Part shown: piece after piece, positions 1-10,900 of the stretch
How positions within the stretch are numbered: position 1 is the first letter of the stretch
How the letters are laid out: each line of letters opens with the position of its first letter
Source of the DNA: Gaeumannomyces sp. JS-464
Taxonomy: Eukaryota; Ascomycota; Sordariomycetes; Magnaporthales; Magnaporthaceae
DNA: 64,000 bases
NCBI GenBank assembly: GCA_002197995.1
Contig: NGZR01000006.1
Coordinates: 930,001-994,000, forward strand
Reading direction: 5' to 3'
The notes under the pieces: model-generated
What the model saw: the letters and a program-made list of their open reading frames with translations, nothing else
The model's database searches: none
What the model was told of the DNA's origin: nothing
Made by a program: the position numbers and the translations under genes

Positions 1-2508
1 AGGAGCACTGGAACCAAACATACGCCATCGAGCAGGAGTCGCAGCAGCAGCAACAGCAACAGGAGGAGACGCTACACACAGGGCGGACATCAGGGCGTCA
101 CTTCTTCCCCGAGGAGGGCGGCAAGGAGGAGATGGCCTTCCGACCCAAGGCGCACATGTCCTCAGTCGGCTTCGTCAACGACACGCTCGCGCTTTTCCGC
201 TGGATTTTCTATCGACCGATCCCCGATATCAGGTGGCGTAAGCACCGCTTCACCTTCTCGTCCCTGGCGGTGCTCGCCGTGGTCCTGGTCGCCACCATTT
301 TCGTCACCATTTACTGCTTCCTGCTGCAGCCGCTGTACTGGCAGAGCATCAGGTTCGGGTCACCACCCCTTGCCATAAGAGCCGGCATGATCGCCGTAGC
401 CTTGACGCCTTGGATCATCGCCACCAGCACCAAGGCAAATCTCCTCACCATGATCACCGGAATCGGCCCTGAGCGACTCAACGTCTTCCACCGATGGGGC
501 GGCTACCTATGCCTCTTCCTGTCGCTTGTCCACACGATCCCCTTCTATATCCAGCCGGTCTGGGACGATGGTGGCCTCGATGTGTTCTCGAAGCTCTTCC
601 CCGAGGGCAGCGGTGCTATCTACGGTACTGGCATCGCATGCCTCGTCCCCCTCGTGTGGCTCTGCGTCGCCTCGCTCCCATTTATCCGCCGCATCGCCTA
701 CGAGATCTTCGTCATGCTCCACGTCCCAGTCGGTCTCATCTACATTGCAGTACTATTCTGGCATACCAAGAACTTTCTCAACTCTTGGAGCTATCTGTAC
801 GCATCCTTGGCCATATTCTTTGTCTGTGCCATTCTGAGATTGTTCAACCTCAACTGGTCCAAGCCGTGGCGCATGGCATTTATGGTGGGCGACGAGGCCG
901 CCATCACGCTCATGAGCGAGAATGCCGTGAAGATCACGATACCAACGCAGATGCGGTGGAAGCCGGGGCAGTTTGTGTACCTCCGCATGCCGGGAATCTC
1001 GCTTTTTGAGAACCATCCATTCACCATCTCGTCGCTCTGCAGCGAAGACTTCCCGTCCGAGTACGGAGAGAACTACCGCGACTGTGTGCTAGTTTTCCGC
1101 CCTTATGGCGGGTTCACTCGCAAGGTCCTCGAGACGGCGATCGAGAAGGGGCCCTTCCACACTTACCGGGCCTTCCTAGACGGCCCCTACGGCGGCATGC
1201 GGCGGGATCTGGCGGCCTTCGACACCGTCATCCTCATCGCAGGCGGCAGTGGCGTGACTGCTCTCATGTCCCAGCTACTCAACCTTATCAAGCGCATGCG
1301 CGACGGTAAGGCCATCACCAAGAAGATCGTGGTTGTTTGGGCGCTGAAGCGTCTTGAGGCGATGGATTGGTTCCGTGAGGAGCTTCGCATCTGCCGCGAG
1401 GCCGCCCCGCCCGAGAGCGTGACCTGCAAGTTCTTCGTCACGGCGGCGGTGCGCCAGCAGCATCAGTTCCATCCTCAAGGGTTCCAACCTCAGAGGGCGC
1501 CGAGACCGCTCAGCAACATGTTCCACGACAAGCTGGACGGATTCGTGGCTGGCATCGCGTCCAAGCGCAACTCTGCACTCATCCACTCCGAGGCGCGCGG
1601 CGATCCGGAGCGCGAGCGCGAGCTGCGCGCCGAGGATGAAGACAGGATTACGGCGCTCCCTCAGCAGAAGTACCTGCAGCCACACAACATCCCATCACAA
1701 GGGCAGCAACCGCCACCGCCGCCGCCACCAGCCAACAAGGACAGGGCTTCGGTAGCGGAGGATACCCTTCGGCAACTTGAGGGCCGAGACAAGAGCACAG
1801 AGCGGGCCAGCGAGGCACCATCGGACCGCAAGGGTTCAATGGACAAGAAGGGCGAGTTCCACTTCCCCGCCATTCAGCCGCGGCTCGATATGCCCACGTT
1901 CCAGTACGCGCCGCCCGGCTCGCCAGGCCACAACCGCTTCTCACAGCACCTCGCGCCACCGAGTACATCAGACGGCAATGCCACACCTGATCCTCAGGGG
2001 GAGCAGCAGGAGCAGCAGCCGTATGATGAGCCAGATAAAAAGCAGGAGAGCAAGCCCGTGTCGACGGATGCGCCGCGGCCTCCAGAGCTGGCACACCTGC
2101 GGACCGACCTGCCCAGCAACAGCCTGCGGCCACCACCGCAGCTGCAGAGGGGCGCGCGGCCAACGTCGACGTTTGGCCCGCCGTCCGGGTTCGAGTTCGG
2201 GTTCCCCGAGACGCCGACCGAGTTCCAGAAGTCGCTGATGCGGTTCGCCTTCCCGATCCCGCACCAGATCGACGGCGGCTGGAGCGTCGAGTACGGGCGG
2301 CCGGACCTGGGCTATAATGCTCAAGGAGTGGGCCACTGGCGGGGCGGACGGGCGCGGGATCCTGGGCCGGCGCACCGCCGTCTTCGTGTGCGGGCCCCCG
2401 GCCATGCGCGTCGGCGTAGCCAACACGGTCGCGCGCCTGCAGGCCGAGATTTGGGGCGACGACATGCTCGAGGAGATCTACCTGCACACGGAGAACTATG
2501 CTCTGTGA
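1..2508 (+). CDS. Ferric/cupric reductase transmembrane component (FRE family), 5' end outside window
   Basis: Plasma-membrane flavocytochrome that moves electrons from NADPH through FAD and heme to extracellular ferric chelates. The frame is open from the left edge, so the true start is missing. Counting from the Met at 132, hydrophobic helices fill about residues 45-270 and carry two H-x13-H heme pairs (in VFHRWGG...LVHTIP and in MLHVPVG...FWHTKN). The FAD motif HPFTISS follows near residue 296 and the NADPH motif ILIAGGSGVT near 366. A Pro/Gln/Ser-rich insert of about 270 residues splits the NADPH lobe before the terminal VFVCGPPAMR motif and the aromatic C-terminus ENYAL. The frame breaks once: after DLG at about 2310-2313 one extra base is present, and the C-terminal 63 residues continue one frame over from 2314. 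Family assignment is firm; the metal specificity is inferred. Confidence 0.88.
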
Positions 2509-3462
2509 ATGCCTCCCGTGCGCGTCCCCCTTTGCTTGTACTATTTGTGTACCCTATATCTAATATACCCATATACCTACCCCTATTCGTCACGTTTGGA
2601 TGGATACACAAGAATATCCTACCCGGTACATAAACCCGCTACATGTATGCCTCTACACTGCACCTGAACGCCTCGCGATAGATGATGGGAGGGCAGGCAT
2701 CTGGAAAGATTCGGATGAGTTCGAAGGGGTAGAGGGGGTGGATATGGGAGAGAGAGAGAGAGAAAGGCAGCGAAAGGACGCTTCTTATCCACACCGCCCT
2801 TTTGGGTGGCCACCCATACTTTCCTTTCTATCCCCTTCTCATTGAGCCCGAGACTCTTTTATCATAGCGTGCTATTTTTTCGTGTTGGACTGCGGCTGGG
2901 TGGGAGACCTGCCTATGACATGATGTGGACTGCGTGATCGGACGATGTTACCCGTGCTATTATATGCCAGCTCCGTTTAATAAAGTCGATCATTATGTGA
3001 TTGAAATAGGTACCATTTGCCTGGTGCGGATTTTAAACTACCCGCTGTTGACGGAAGAGGGCATTTTGGCAGGCAGCATCGCTAGATGAAACTCAGTTAG
3101 AGAATCCTGTCTACTCTTCCATCAACGTTGGGAGCCGTTGATACTGGCCTCGGGTCTAGAGCTGGTAGTACCAGCCAAAGCTGCTTCCGTTCTAGTAGAA
3201 GGGAGGGGGAAAGTGGGACTGTGTTCATTGACGTCAGCCTTGGGACCTGCCTGCCTGGTGGGGATAAATTAGGCTGACCAATAAACAATCAATGTCAGAT
3301 AACCTACTTGCTGCTCGATGTTCCTATAATCTGCACGTGACTAGCCGTTTGGCTGGAGGGTCTCTTTCAGAGTGGATAACATCGAGGCGTGGTTACTGAA
3401 GCACAGCACGATTCTCACGCCGGCGTCGTCGATCGACTAGCGACACCTGAACCACCGCCAAG
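2509..3462. other. Intergenic, ferric reductase 3' side to uS14m promoter
   Basis: No credible coding frame. Holds the 3' flank of the reductase gene, a short GA microsatellite at about 2748-2764, and presumably the uS14m promoter. I recognise no other element. Confidence 0.6.
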
Positions 3463-4059
3463 ATGTCGATGTTCCGATCGAAGAAGCTCGATCTGGGCTG
3501 CACCATCAAGACCAGGGTGGTGCGAGACCACACCAAGCGCAAAGTCTTTGAGCAGTTCGAGCCGGAGAGGTGCGTTCCTTTTCCACTAGCCCTGGCCCGC
3601 TCCCCTGGCAGTCCTATTCCGCTCGGGTTTGGCTCGGCCGGCGGAGGCGACAAAGCCAAAAATTGGGAGGGAGAAAGAAAAAGGGACCAACGGCTGACGT
3701 CGCGACGACCGTCCCGGTCTCTCCAGGCAAGCTCTGCGATACATCATCCGCAACACGACGCTCCCGCCGCGCATGCGGGCCGAGGCGCAGCTCCAGCTCA
3801 CCCAGATGCACGCGTACACGAGGCCGACGCAGATCCGGAACAGGTGTATCCTTGGCGGCAAGACGAGGGGTGTTTTGAGGGACTTCAAGCTCACGAGGGT
3901 AAGGAAGGCTCGCATCGTCGCTGTGGGAACACGGGCAGCAGCGGCAGGTTTTGCGTGGCCCCAGAAGCTAACAGGAGGCTCTTCTTGTTCGGACAGTTCA
4001 ACTTCAGGTTACAGGCGCTGGCAGGGCATATTCCAGGTGTCAAGAAGGCTAGTTGGTAG
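3463..4059 (+). CDS. Mitochondrial ribosomal protein uS14m (S14 family, yeast Mrp2 type)
   Basis: Small-subunit protein of the mitochondrial ribosome. Three exons: 3463-3569, 3727-3898 and 3997-4059. Introns at 3570-3726 and 3899-3996 have GT-AG ends, the second with a clear GCTAAC branch site about 25 bases before the acceptor. The spliced product is 113 residues, close to the yeast orthologue. Conserved blocks are ALRYIIRNTTLPPRMRAEAQ, the RPTQIRNRC segment and the C-terminal GHIPGVKKASW typical of S14 (family knowledge). The unspliced frame also happens to stay open to the same stop, so an intronless call here would be wrong. No frame break. Confidence 0.93.
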   Translation: MSMFRSKKLDLGCTIKTRVVRDHTKRKVFEQFEPERCVPFPLALARSPGSPIPLGFGSAGGGDKAKNWEGERKRDQRLTSRRPSRSLQASSAIHHPQHDAPAAHAGRGAAPAHPDARVHEADADPEQVYPWRQDEGCFEGLQAHEGKEGSHRRCGNTGSSGRFCVAPEANRRLFLFGQFNFRLQALAGHIPGVKKASW

Positions 4060-4644
4060 AGCGGGAGGAAGAATCGTCGGTATTGGCTTGGCCGTGAAAT
4101 CGACAGACAGGTCGGGATATCAGCCCCCGTATAATGGGGGCTTGGAGTTTGGGAGCTGTACGGCCGCCCAGCGGCTGGCTTACTGTTGCTTGAAGCGAGT
4201 GCAAACGGCTCTTGCTGTAGCAGGCGACTCGGGGACCAGCAGAATGAGTGCACCCGTCGGTACATATCCCTGGGGGTATACCATCCTTCGGTCTCCTATT
4301 GTGCACATATACCATGTACAAACGAGCTGTAGACGATACGGGCGCATAGGGATTTGCATCGCTCTTGGTTTTGCGTTCTGGCCATGCCTGGTTGTCTTCG
4401 GGTATCCCATCTTGTGTTTGCCCGAGTGAAAGTTGTCCCTCGGGTTGGCGCAGCACGGCGACTGCACATCCGGGTAGAGAGTAGTTTTGTTTGGTCTGAT
4501 AGCAACTTCTATACCCGTTTGCACTTCCTTCGGGACTGATTGGTTTCTCCTCAACCTCTAGCCCCCGCCACCGCCGCTCGACTTTCTCAACTTCTCCAAC
4601 AAAACAACACAAGCATCCCCATCATACTCGGCCCTACATCCAAC
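4060..4644. other. Intergenic, uS14m to Arb2-domain gene
   Basis: Short spacer with no supported gene. The last ~80 bases before the next ATG are CT/CA-rich, as in many fungal 5' leaders. A 187-codon minus frame overlaps uS14m exon 3 and is judged a shadow. Confidence 0.55.
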
Positions 4645-6215
4645 ATGTTCCGACGCACGTGGGAGAACCTGCCGAAAGATCCGACTTTCGAGCCGGATCT
4701 CGCCAAGCTTGGGTAAGGTCCCTCCTCGCGAAGGCGCAAGTGACGAGATACTGACAGCATGCCGCCACCTGATGCAGCTACTTCATCAACGACATCGACG
4801 AGATTCGCAACATCAGGGAGCCCCAGTTCTGCTACAAGTTCTTCCTCACCAAGAACAATCGCTGGAACGAGCGCCAGCGCTTCGCCTTCCATGGTGTGTC
4901 ACACCACTTGACACTGCCTCCCCTCTCATCACATCCTTCTGACTGGTCCGTGACTCGCAATACCTAACTGTCTTCGCTATCAGAGGCCATCGAGAAGGAG
5001 ATTCACACACGCCTTGAGGCGACCGGCCTCACCAAGCTGCGCCTCCCCATCGGTGCGGGCCCGGAGGACGCCCACGTGCCCATCTTTGCGACCCCGGACC
5101 TGTCGCGCCGCTCCCGCGTCGTCGTTGTAGTCGGCGAGTCTGTCCAGGACCTGGGAGTGCTGGCCTACCGCGTCGTCGGCGGCCCCGGCGGCGTCAACGC
5201 CGGCTCGCTCATCAACTTCGCCAAGGCCCTCGCATCGCCGGACAACGGCTCACCCGACGGTTCTGGCGCTGACGGCAACGCCGCCACGCCGGGCCTCGTG
5301 CTCGCCAACACGGGCCAACTCTGGTGGTGGCCGCAGGGCCGGCGGGCGCTCAACGAGTGGAGCCGCGAGGCGGTGCCGATGCCCAGCGCCGTGCACTGGG
5401 GCTACACGACGCTCGAAGAGAACCGCGTCCCCGGCAACCACAACCCGGCCCAGCACGGTCCGGTACCTGTTCAACGAGTTCCTGCCCACGGTGCTGGGCG
5501 AGAAGGCCGTCGTCGACGTGATCGGGATCGGCGACGGCGCCGACACCATGCACGAGTTCCTCGACCAGGAGGGCAACTGGGAGAAGTGGGGTCCGCGCCT
5601 CGGCTCGTTTGCTGCCCTGGGAGGCTTCTTTGACGGCACGCAGGGTCGCGTTTCTGGCTTCAGGGAGTTCCTGAGAAACGTGAGGCTCCTTTTGCTTTTT
5701 CACGTTGCATCCTACATACCCATCCCTTGTACTGACACTACTCTAATCCCCAGCGTGCCCGAGCCTATGTCATCTCCGACGAGCCACTGGACGTGCCCAT
5801 ATCGGGCGCCGAGGGAAACCCCAAGGTGGGCGGCTTCACGTCGTTTGGCTGCCCGGTCTACAGCTCGGGCGAGACGGGCATCAACGAGATGATCATGATC
5901 AAGGCCATGGACTCGGTACTCGGCTGGATCCAGGAGGTGGCGCAGGATCCCGACTATACCAATCCGCAGGTTATCGTCACGTACAGCAACATGGGCGAAG
6001 GTGACGACGGAGATGAGACGGATGGATGGGGTGGAGGGGATTCCGGCGAGTGGCGTGAGCCGGAGAACATCGATGAGGCTGGGGAGGAGCCTGAGGAGAC
6101 AAAACAGATTAAGGAGGGCACCAAGCAGGTCAGGGAGGAGACCGAGCAGATGAAGAAGGAGGTCAAACAGATCAACGAGAAGACTCAACAGCTGGAGATC
6201 AAGGAGGAGGCCTAA
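4645..6215 (+). CDS. Arb2-domain protein with C-terminal heptad repeat
   Basis: Four exons: 4645-4712, 4778-4893, 4984-5679 and 5754-6215, all GT-AG. The N-terminus begins MFRRTWENLPKDPTF and continues GYFINDIDEIRNI. The body has the fold seen in Arb2/FAM172 proteins and in the C-terminal domain of Hda1-type deacetylases: SRVVVVVGESVQDLGV, WGYTTLEENRVPGNHN, DVIGIGDGADTMHEFL and the late VGGFTSFGCPVYSSGE. In fission yeast Arb2 belongs to the Argonaute siRNA chaperone complex; other fungal members are uncharacterised, so a silencing role here is only inference. The frame shifts +1 at about 5457 (CACGGTCC where CACGTCC would keep frame). The last 40 residues are acidic/basic heptads encoded by a 21-bp repeat. 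Confidence 0.82.
6099..6203 (+). repeat. Five 21-bp tandem units encoding a coiled-coil heptad
   Basis: Five in-frame units encode TKQIKEG, TKQVREE, TEQMKKE, VKQINEK and TQQLEIK. A hydrophobic residue recurs at the same heptad place, predicting a short coiled coil at the end of the Arb2-domain protein. The stop follows four codons later. Weakly similar CAG/GAG-rich sequence continues for about 90 bases past the stop. Confidence 0.85.
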
Positions 6216-6653
6216 CAGATCAGGGGGGACTCGGCACAGCGAGAAAAGGATTAAGGAGGCCGAGCATCCGGGTAAGCAGACCGAGGAGATCTAGCACAAG
6301 AGCACGCCAAGCTTATGTGGCTGCTTCTAGCGGGCAGATCAAGGCTTGAGCACAGCAGGTGCCTCTTAATAACCTCATCTCCATAGAGCTCGGGTTTGGG
6401 GCTTAATACGCGTGGGAGGTTACTCGTATCTGGTTTTTCCGACAGGTTTGATATGACCAAAGTAACAAGAGAAGGAGAGTCTTGTGTTTTCGCAGTCCGA
6501 GAAGCCACCAACTCGTTTCCAACTCCTAACATGGTCTTTCAAATGTTTTTAAGGTCTGCCACGCTGCGCTTCAATTCCCATTATGATTTGTAGCTTCTCC
6601 TAGTGGCCGCATTGCATCGTGATACACACCACTGGATAATGCGAAAACTCGTG
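6216..6653. other. Convergent spacer between Arb2-domain gene and small secreted protein gene
   Basis: The first ~90 bases resemble decayed copies of the upstream 21-bp repeat (CAGATCAGGG, then GGAGGCCGAG), broken by stops. The rest shows no gene. Confidence 0.5.
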
Positions 6654-7001
6654 TTAGTTCCTTGTGAAATCAACCAAAGGGGAATCGGTCGTGACCACAT
6701 TAGACGAGGTGTATAGGTACTTAGGTAGGCGCAGCAACCACATACAGCATGTTATTCCAAACGTGAACCAGCTGCCGATCAAGCATGCGCCCTTGCACTT
6801 TCCCCAATCGTCCACACATTCCTTTGTGGTATGGTGCTCGGTGTCGGGCCGAGCGTGGCTGGGCCCAGGCCAGGGGACGGTGGGCTCGGGCCGCCATGTG
6901 AGGCCAGTGGTTGAGGCGTTGGCAGATTTTGTCGATGGTGGCAGAGCACTGGCGATGGCAGCGCAGGCGGCAATGATGCAGATTGTTTTAATCAGATACA
7001 T
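6654..7001 (-). CDS. Small secreted cysteine-containing protein (hypothetical, effector-like)
   Basis: 115 codons. The N-terminus MYLIKTICIIAACAAIASALP is a textbook signal peptide, with likely cleavage after ASA. The mature part is Pro/Thr-rich, then a Cys cluster in ECVDDWGKCKGACLIG and ITCCMW. I do not recognise a family. Two readings exist. Read straight through it ends SPLVDFTRN. Alternatively, a perfect fungal donor GTATGT lies inside the TGC-TGT codons, and an acceptor CACAAG occurs about 95 bases later after a CTAAT-like branch; splicing there gives an immediate TGA, ending the protein at GITC with four mature cysteines. Secretion is strongly suggested; an effector role is only a guess from size and composition. 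Confidence 0.55.
   Translation of the reverse strand: MYLIKTICIIAACAAIASALPPSTKSANASTTGLTWRPEPTVPWPGPSHARPDTEHHTTKECVDDWGKCKGACLIGSWFTFGITCCMWLLRLPKYLYTSSNVVTTDSPLVDFTRN
6714..6729. repeat. TAGGTA-type microsatellite
   Basis: TAGGTACTTAGGTAGG, one of several related short tracts in this window. It lies in the C-terminal part (or intron) of the small secreted protein gene. Confidence 0.5.
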
Positions 7002-7964
7002 CTTGGGTGTGTGCGTACGATGAACAGAGGTTTAGAGGACAGATATCCTGCTTCCTATTTTCCTGCGCAAATAGGCCGGCAGGGCGAGGCCATCCTTGTT
7101 TCTATCTCTACATGAATTTACATCTCCGACAAGCCGGGCGGTGATGGCGCATGTTTGGCTTGGAGTAACTTCATATCGGGAGAAGTTTAGAAGCTTAAAG
7201 ACGGGCGGGCCGAGGAGCGAACCATTCATACAATGAAATGTCTGGTGCATTCCCATAGTACACCTGCATGTGCGGATTCGGCGCAGGCAACAAGAAGCCA
7301 GGGGACAGGCACATTTCAAAAGGTCAGGTCTGGTCGAGACCAATGGGCAACCTTCGCTCCGATCATAGAGGTGGAAGTTGATCACAAATAATAGCTCCCC
7401 AAAAAGCCACATGCAAGGGCGACCCCGTCCGTCTGACCAAAATTGGCCCAATGTAACGCCAAGGAATGATGACGTTGTTCGCGCTGACAGTGAGCCGAGA
7501 GCTCCTTGCCATGTTGGCTGGCCTGTGCCGCGCCATGGCGGGGCCTTTGGGGTGGAGTGAGGCTGTGCTTTGCGGTTTCGTGCGGCGGGCAGGAGGGGAA
7601 CTGACGATGAACGCTGCGGTTGGTGGCTGCAGTCAAGGCACACGGAAGGAGCTCAACACGTCTCTTCTCCAGCCCTATCCAATTCCATAAGTCAATTCGT
7701 CCCCAACCTAGTTCTCCATCGTGTCCTCCTTCCATGCAGCATCATCCCGTCTTCGAACACGTCTCCCCACTTCAGATCGGCCTTCGGTGCAACCTCGCGG
7801 CGATTTTACCTCGTCGAGTCCACTCCTCTCGACGGGCCCTGAATTAGAGGGGCACCGCTTTGATTTGTGGACACGCAACCGCGAATTAGCCTCGTCCGCG
7901 ACAAGACGGCCTCGAGCACATCTCTAGGCTATCATCTGGCCACCCACCAGGGACGCTAGGCGCC
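7002..7964. other. Divergent promoter region, small secreted protein gene / OSH1-like gene
   Basis: No supported gene. The stretch from ~7700 to 7960 is rich in C and T and is probably the promoter and 5' leader of the Osh1-like gene. A 203-codon minus frame at 7032-7643 has no family features and is rejected. Confidence 0.5.
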
Positions 7965-10900
7965 ATGTCGGACGCTGGTGACAGCAGGTTTGTCTCGGTG
8001 CCCCGCCGTCCCACTTGCATGTGACTGAGACAATATCCATGAGATGATGGATACGACGGCGCGCTGTCTCGGCTGACAAGACAACTTCGTCCTTTTTTTC
8101 CACAGCCAGCACAAACGATCCAGATCTGCCGCCGCGCTATCGCTGCTCCGGCGCAGGGACAAGAGCGGCGACGACGACACCAACTCGGACGACGGCTCCT
8201 CCCAGCATGGCCAGCCTGCCCTGACCGCCCAGCCCTCGCAGGTCTCCGTTGCCATGTCGCAGCAGTCTTCGTCCAAGGGTCACGGCCACAGGCTGTCCAT
8301 CGGCGGCGCCTCGGCCGGCCGCGCCCCCTCCTACCAGCAGGCCCCCAGCATCGCCGCTGCCAGGTCTAACCCGGCCTTGCCCGAAAAGGGCGCATCGCTC
8401 GAGCAATCGGTGCGCAAGTTCCGCGTTGTCGAGGCACTGAGGAGCGGTGACACCGCCTCTATATCCAAGACCATCCGCGAATCCTCCGACAGCGCACGCC
8501 GCGGTAGCACCGCCTCTCTCGGCCCGCTGTCCCTCTGGAAGATACCACAGTTCTGCACCTAGCCATCCAATGCGCCGAGCTCCCCGTCGTCGAATACGTT
8601 CTCTCAGATGGCTCCGGTCTGATCGATGTCAACGCGCGCGACAAAGATGGTAACACCCCACTCCACATGGCCGCCATCCAGGGCCGCTCGCAGGTTGTCC
8701 GCCTGCTGTTGGAGCAAGAGAACATCAACGACGCCGTGGCAAATCATCAGGGCCGCTTCCCCATCGATCTCGCCCGCAACCCGGACATTTTCCAGCAACT
8801 GCAGCTCTCCCGCTCCATGTTCGCCGACGAAAAGATCAAACAAGTTCAGCACATGATTGCAGGTGGTGACTACAGAGGCCTCGAGGCCCTGCTCGAGGAG
8901 CCCCGCGTCAAGACCGTCCTGGACATAAACGCTACCGAGTTTGCCTCGGACCCCAACACGGTTCAGGCTGGCGGCACACTGCTGCACGAGGCCGCAAGGC
9001 GCAAGGATAATAGGCTTATCCAGGTACTGCTTCTGCACGGCGCCGACCCCTTCCGCCGGGACCGCAAGGGCAAGCTGCCACAGGATGTGACCAAAGACGA
9101 CGTCACCAAGGCCATGCTCAAGAAATCGCCGGCTGCCGTGGCTGCCCAGCGGGGGATTCAGGAGAAGACGGTCCTTGGCCAAGCCGCTTCTCAGGGAGTC
9201 GCATCTGCATCCCCAGGTGCCCACTGCAGGTCGCGAGGCCCGCGAGATGAAGGGCTATCTCAAGAAGTGGACCAACTACCGCAAGGGCTACCAGCTGCGC
9301 TGGTTTGTGCTTGAGGATGGCGTTTTGAGCTACTACAAGCACCAGGACGATGCTGGATCCGCCTGCCGCGGTGCCATCAACATGCGCATCGCGAGACTCC
9401 ACATGAGCCCCGATGAGAAGACCAAGTTCGAAATCATCGGGAAGTCGTCGGTCAAGTACACGCTGAAGGCTAATCACGAAGTCGAGGCAAAGCGTTGGTT
9501 CTGGGCTCTGAACAACTCGATCCAGTGGACCAAGGACCAACAGAAGGAAGAGGATCGACAACGCGTCCGCGACGCTGAGCTGCTGGCCCAGGCCAAGGCC
9601 GAGCACTCGCATGGCGGCAGCTCCATCAGTGAGGCTGCGAGTGAGAGCGCTAGTATCGCCGAGTCGAGGCCCCGAGCGAGTCTACAGATGTCGAGGATGC
9701 ACTCCAAGGTGTCGCACAGCCGCGCGGGGCCCAGCACTGTTGGAGGTAGCGAGGCTGGCGACGAAAACAACGGCGACGCCGCCTTTGAGACCGATGGCGG
9801 ACACAGGGGCACGGGGACGGCGCCGACGGTGTACGACGACGCGGACGATGACGATGACGAGGATAATTCAAGCGGGCAGGGCCATGGCCAGGGACCGCCG
9901 GCGGCGACCAAGGACGCCTTCAATATCACAGCACAATCGGCACGGCTGCAGCTCGAGACGCTCTCACAGGTCAACGCCGCCATGATGGCCGAGTCGGAGA
10001 GGACGCCGAGTACCTCCTTGTCGGACCCGCAAACAGTGCAGGCACTGCAGACGTACGACGCTGCGATCCGGTCGCTGACGGGTCTCGTGGGCGATCTGCT
10101 GCGCATCTCGCGGGACCGTGATGCGTACTGGCAGTACCGGCTGGACCGCGAGGTGGACATGCGTCGCATGTGGGAGGAGAGCATGGCGCAGGTGGCGCGC
10201 GAGCAGGAGGAGCTGCAGGCGCGCGTGGGTGAGGCCGAGCAAAAGAAGAAGGCCGCCAAGCGGATGCTCAAGGAGGTCATCCAGGCGGGCGCCCTCGACG
10301 AGCAGGATAAAGGGAAGCTCCAAAAGGCCGAGGGGCTTGGCTTGACGTCGTCGCCGGCCCTCGTCGAGTCCGAAGCTGCGGCGGCCCAATCTCAGGACAC
10401 GCCCAGACCCGACAGCCACGCCACCGCCGTCGTTGGCGCAAAGTCGCCAACGCTCAGCAACCTCAGCCGCCGGCAGACGGCGCTCGCACAGGTGGCCGAC
10501 ATGTCCGATTCGGACTCGGACGACGATGACGAGGTCTTTTTCGACGCCGTGGATGCCGGCGAGGTTGATGTCGAGCCAGTGATGCCACCTTCGGAGACAG
10601 CTGCGATCGGTGACAATAGCCAAGTGGTTGTTTCGTCGGGCCTCGATATTAGCAGCTCCTTTGTCGGCTACGAGAACGGGATCAGGAAAAAGCTCAAGAT
10701 TGATGCCGACAATCGGCCTAAGATTTCCCTATGGGTCAGTACTTTATCCCTTGCCTGGTGGGCTATCTTAATCCAGGGATTTGGCTGACTGACATTGTGA
10801 TTGCCGGAACAGGGAATCCTCAAATCGATGATTGGCAAAGATATGACCAAAATGACGCTGCCTGTGACCTTCAACGAGCCCACCTCGCTCCTCTACCGCT

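Noticed and set aside
2310..2316. Tiny intron explaining the ferric reductase frame change
   Set aside because: No GT-AG pair of workable length; a single extra base restores the conserved frame.
1648..2487. 279-codon minus ORF over the ferric reductase
   Set aside because: Shadow of the Pro/Gln-rich insert; low-complexity and no family features.
7032..7643. 203-codon minus ORF
   Set aside because: Composition resembles non-coding sequence, no domain or signal, lies in a probable promoter.
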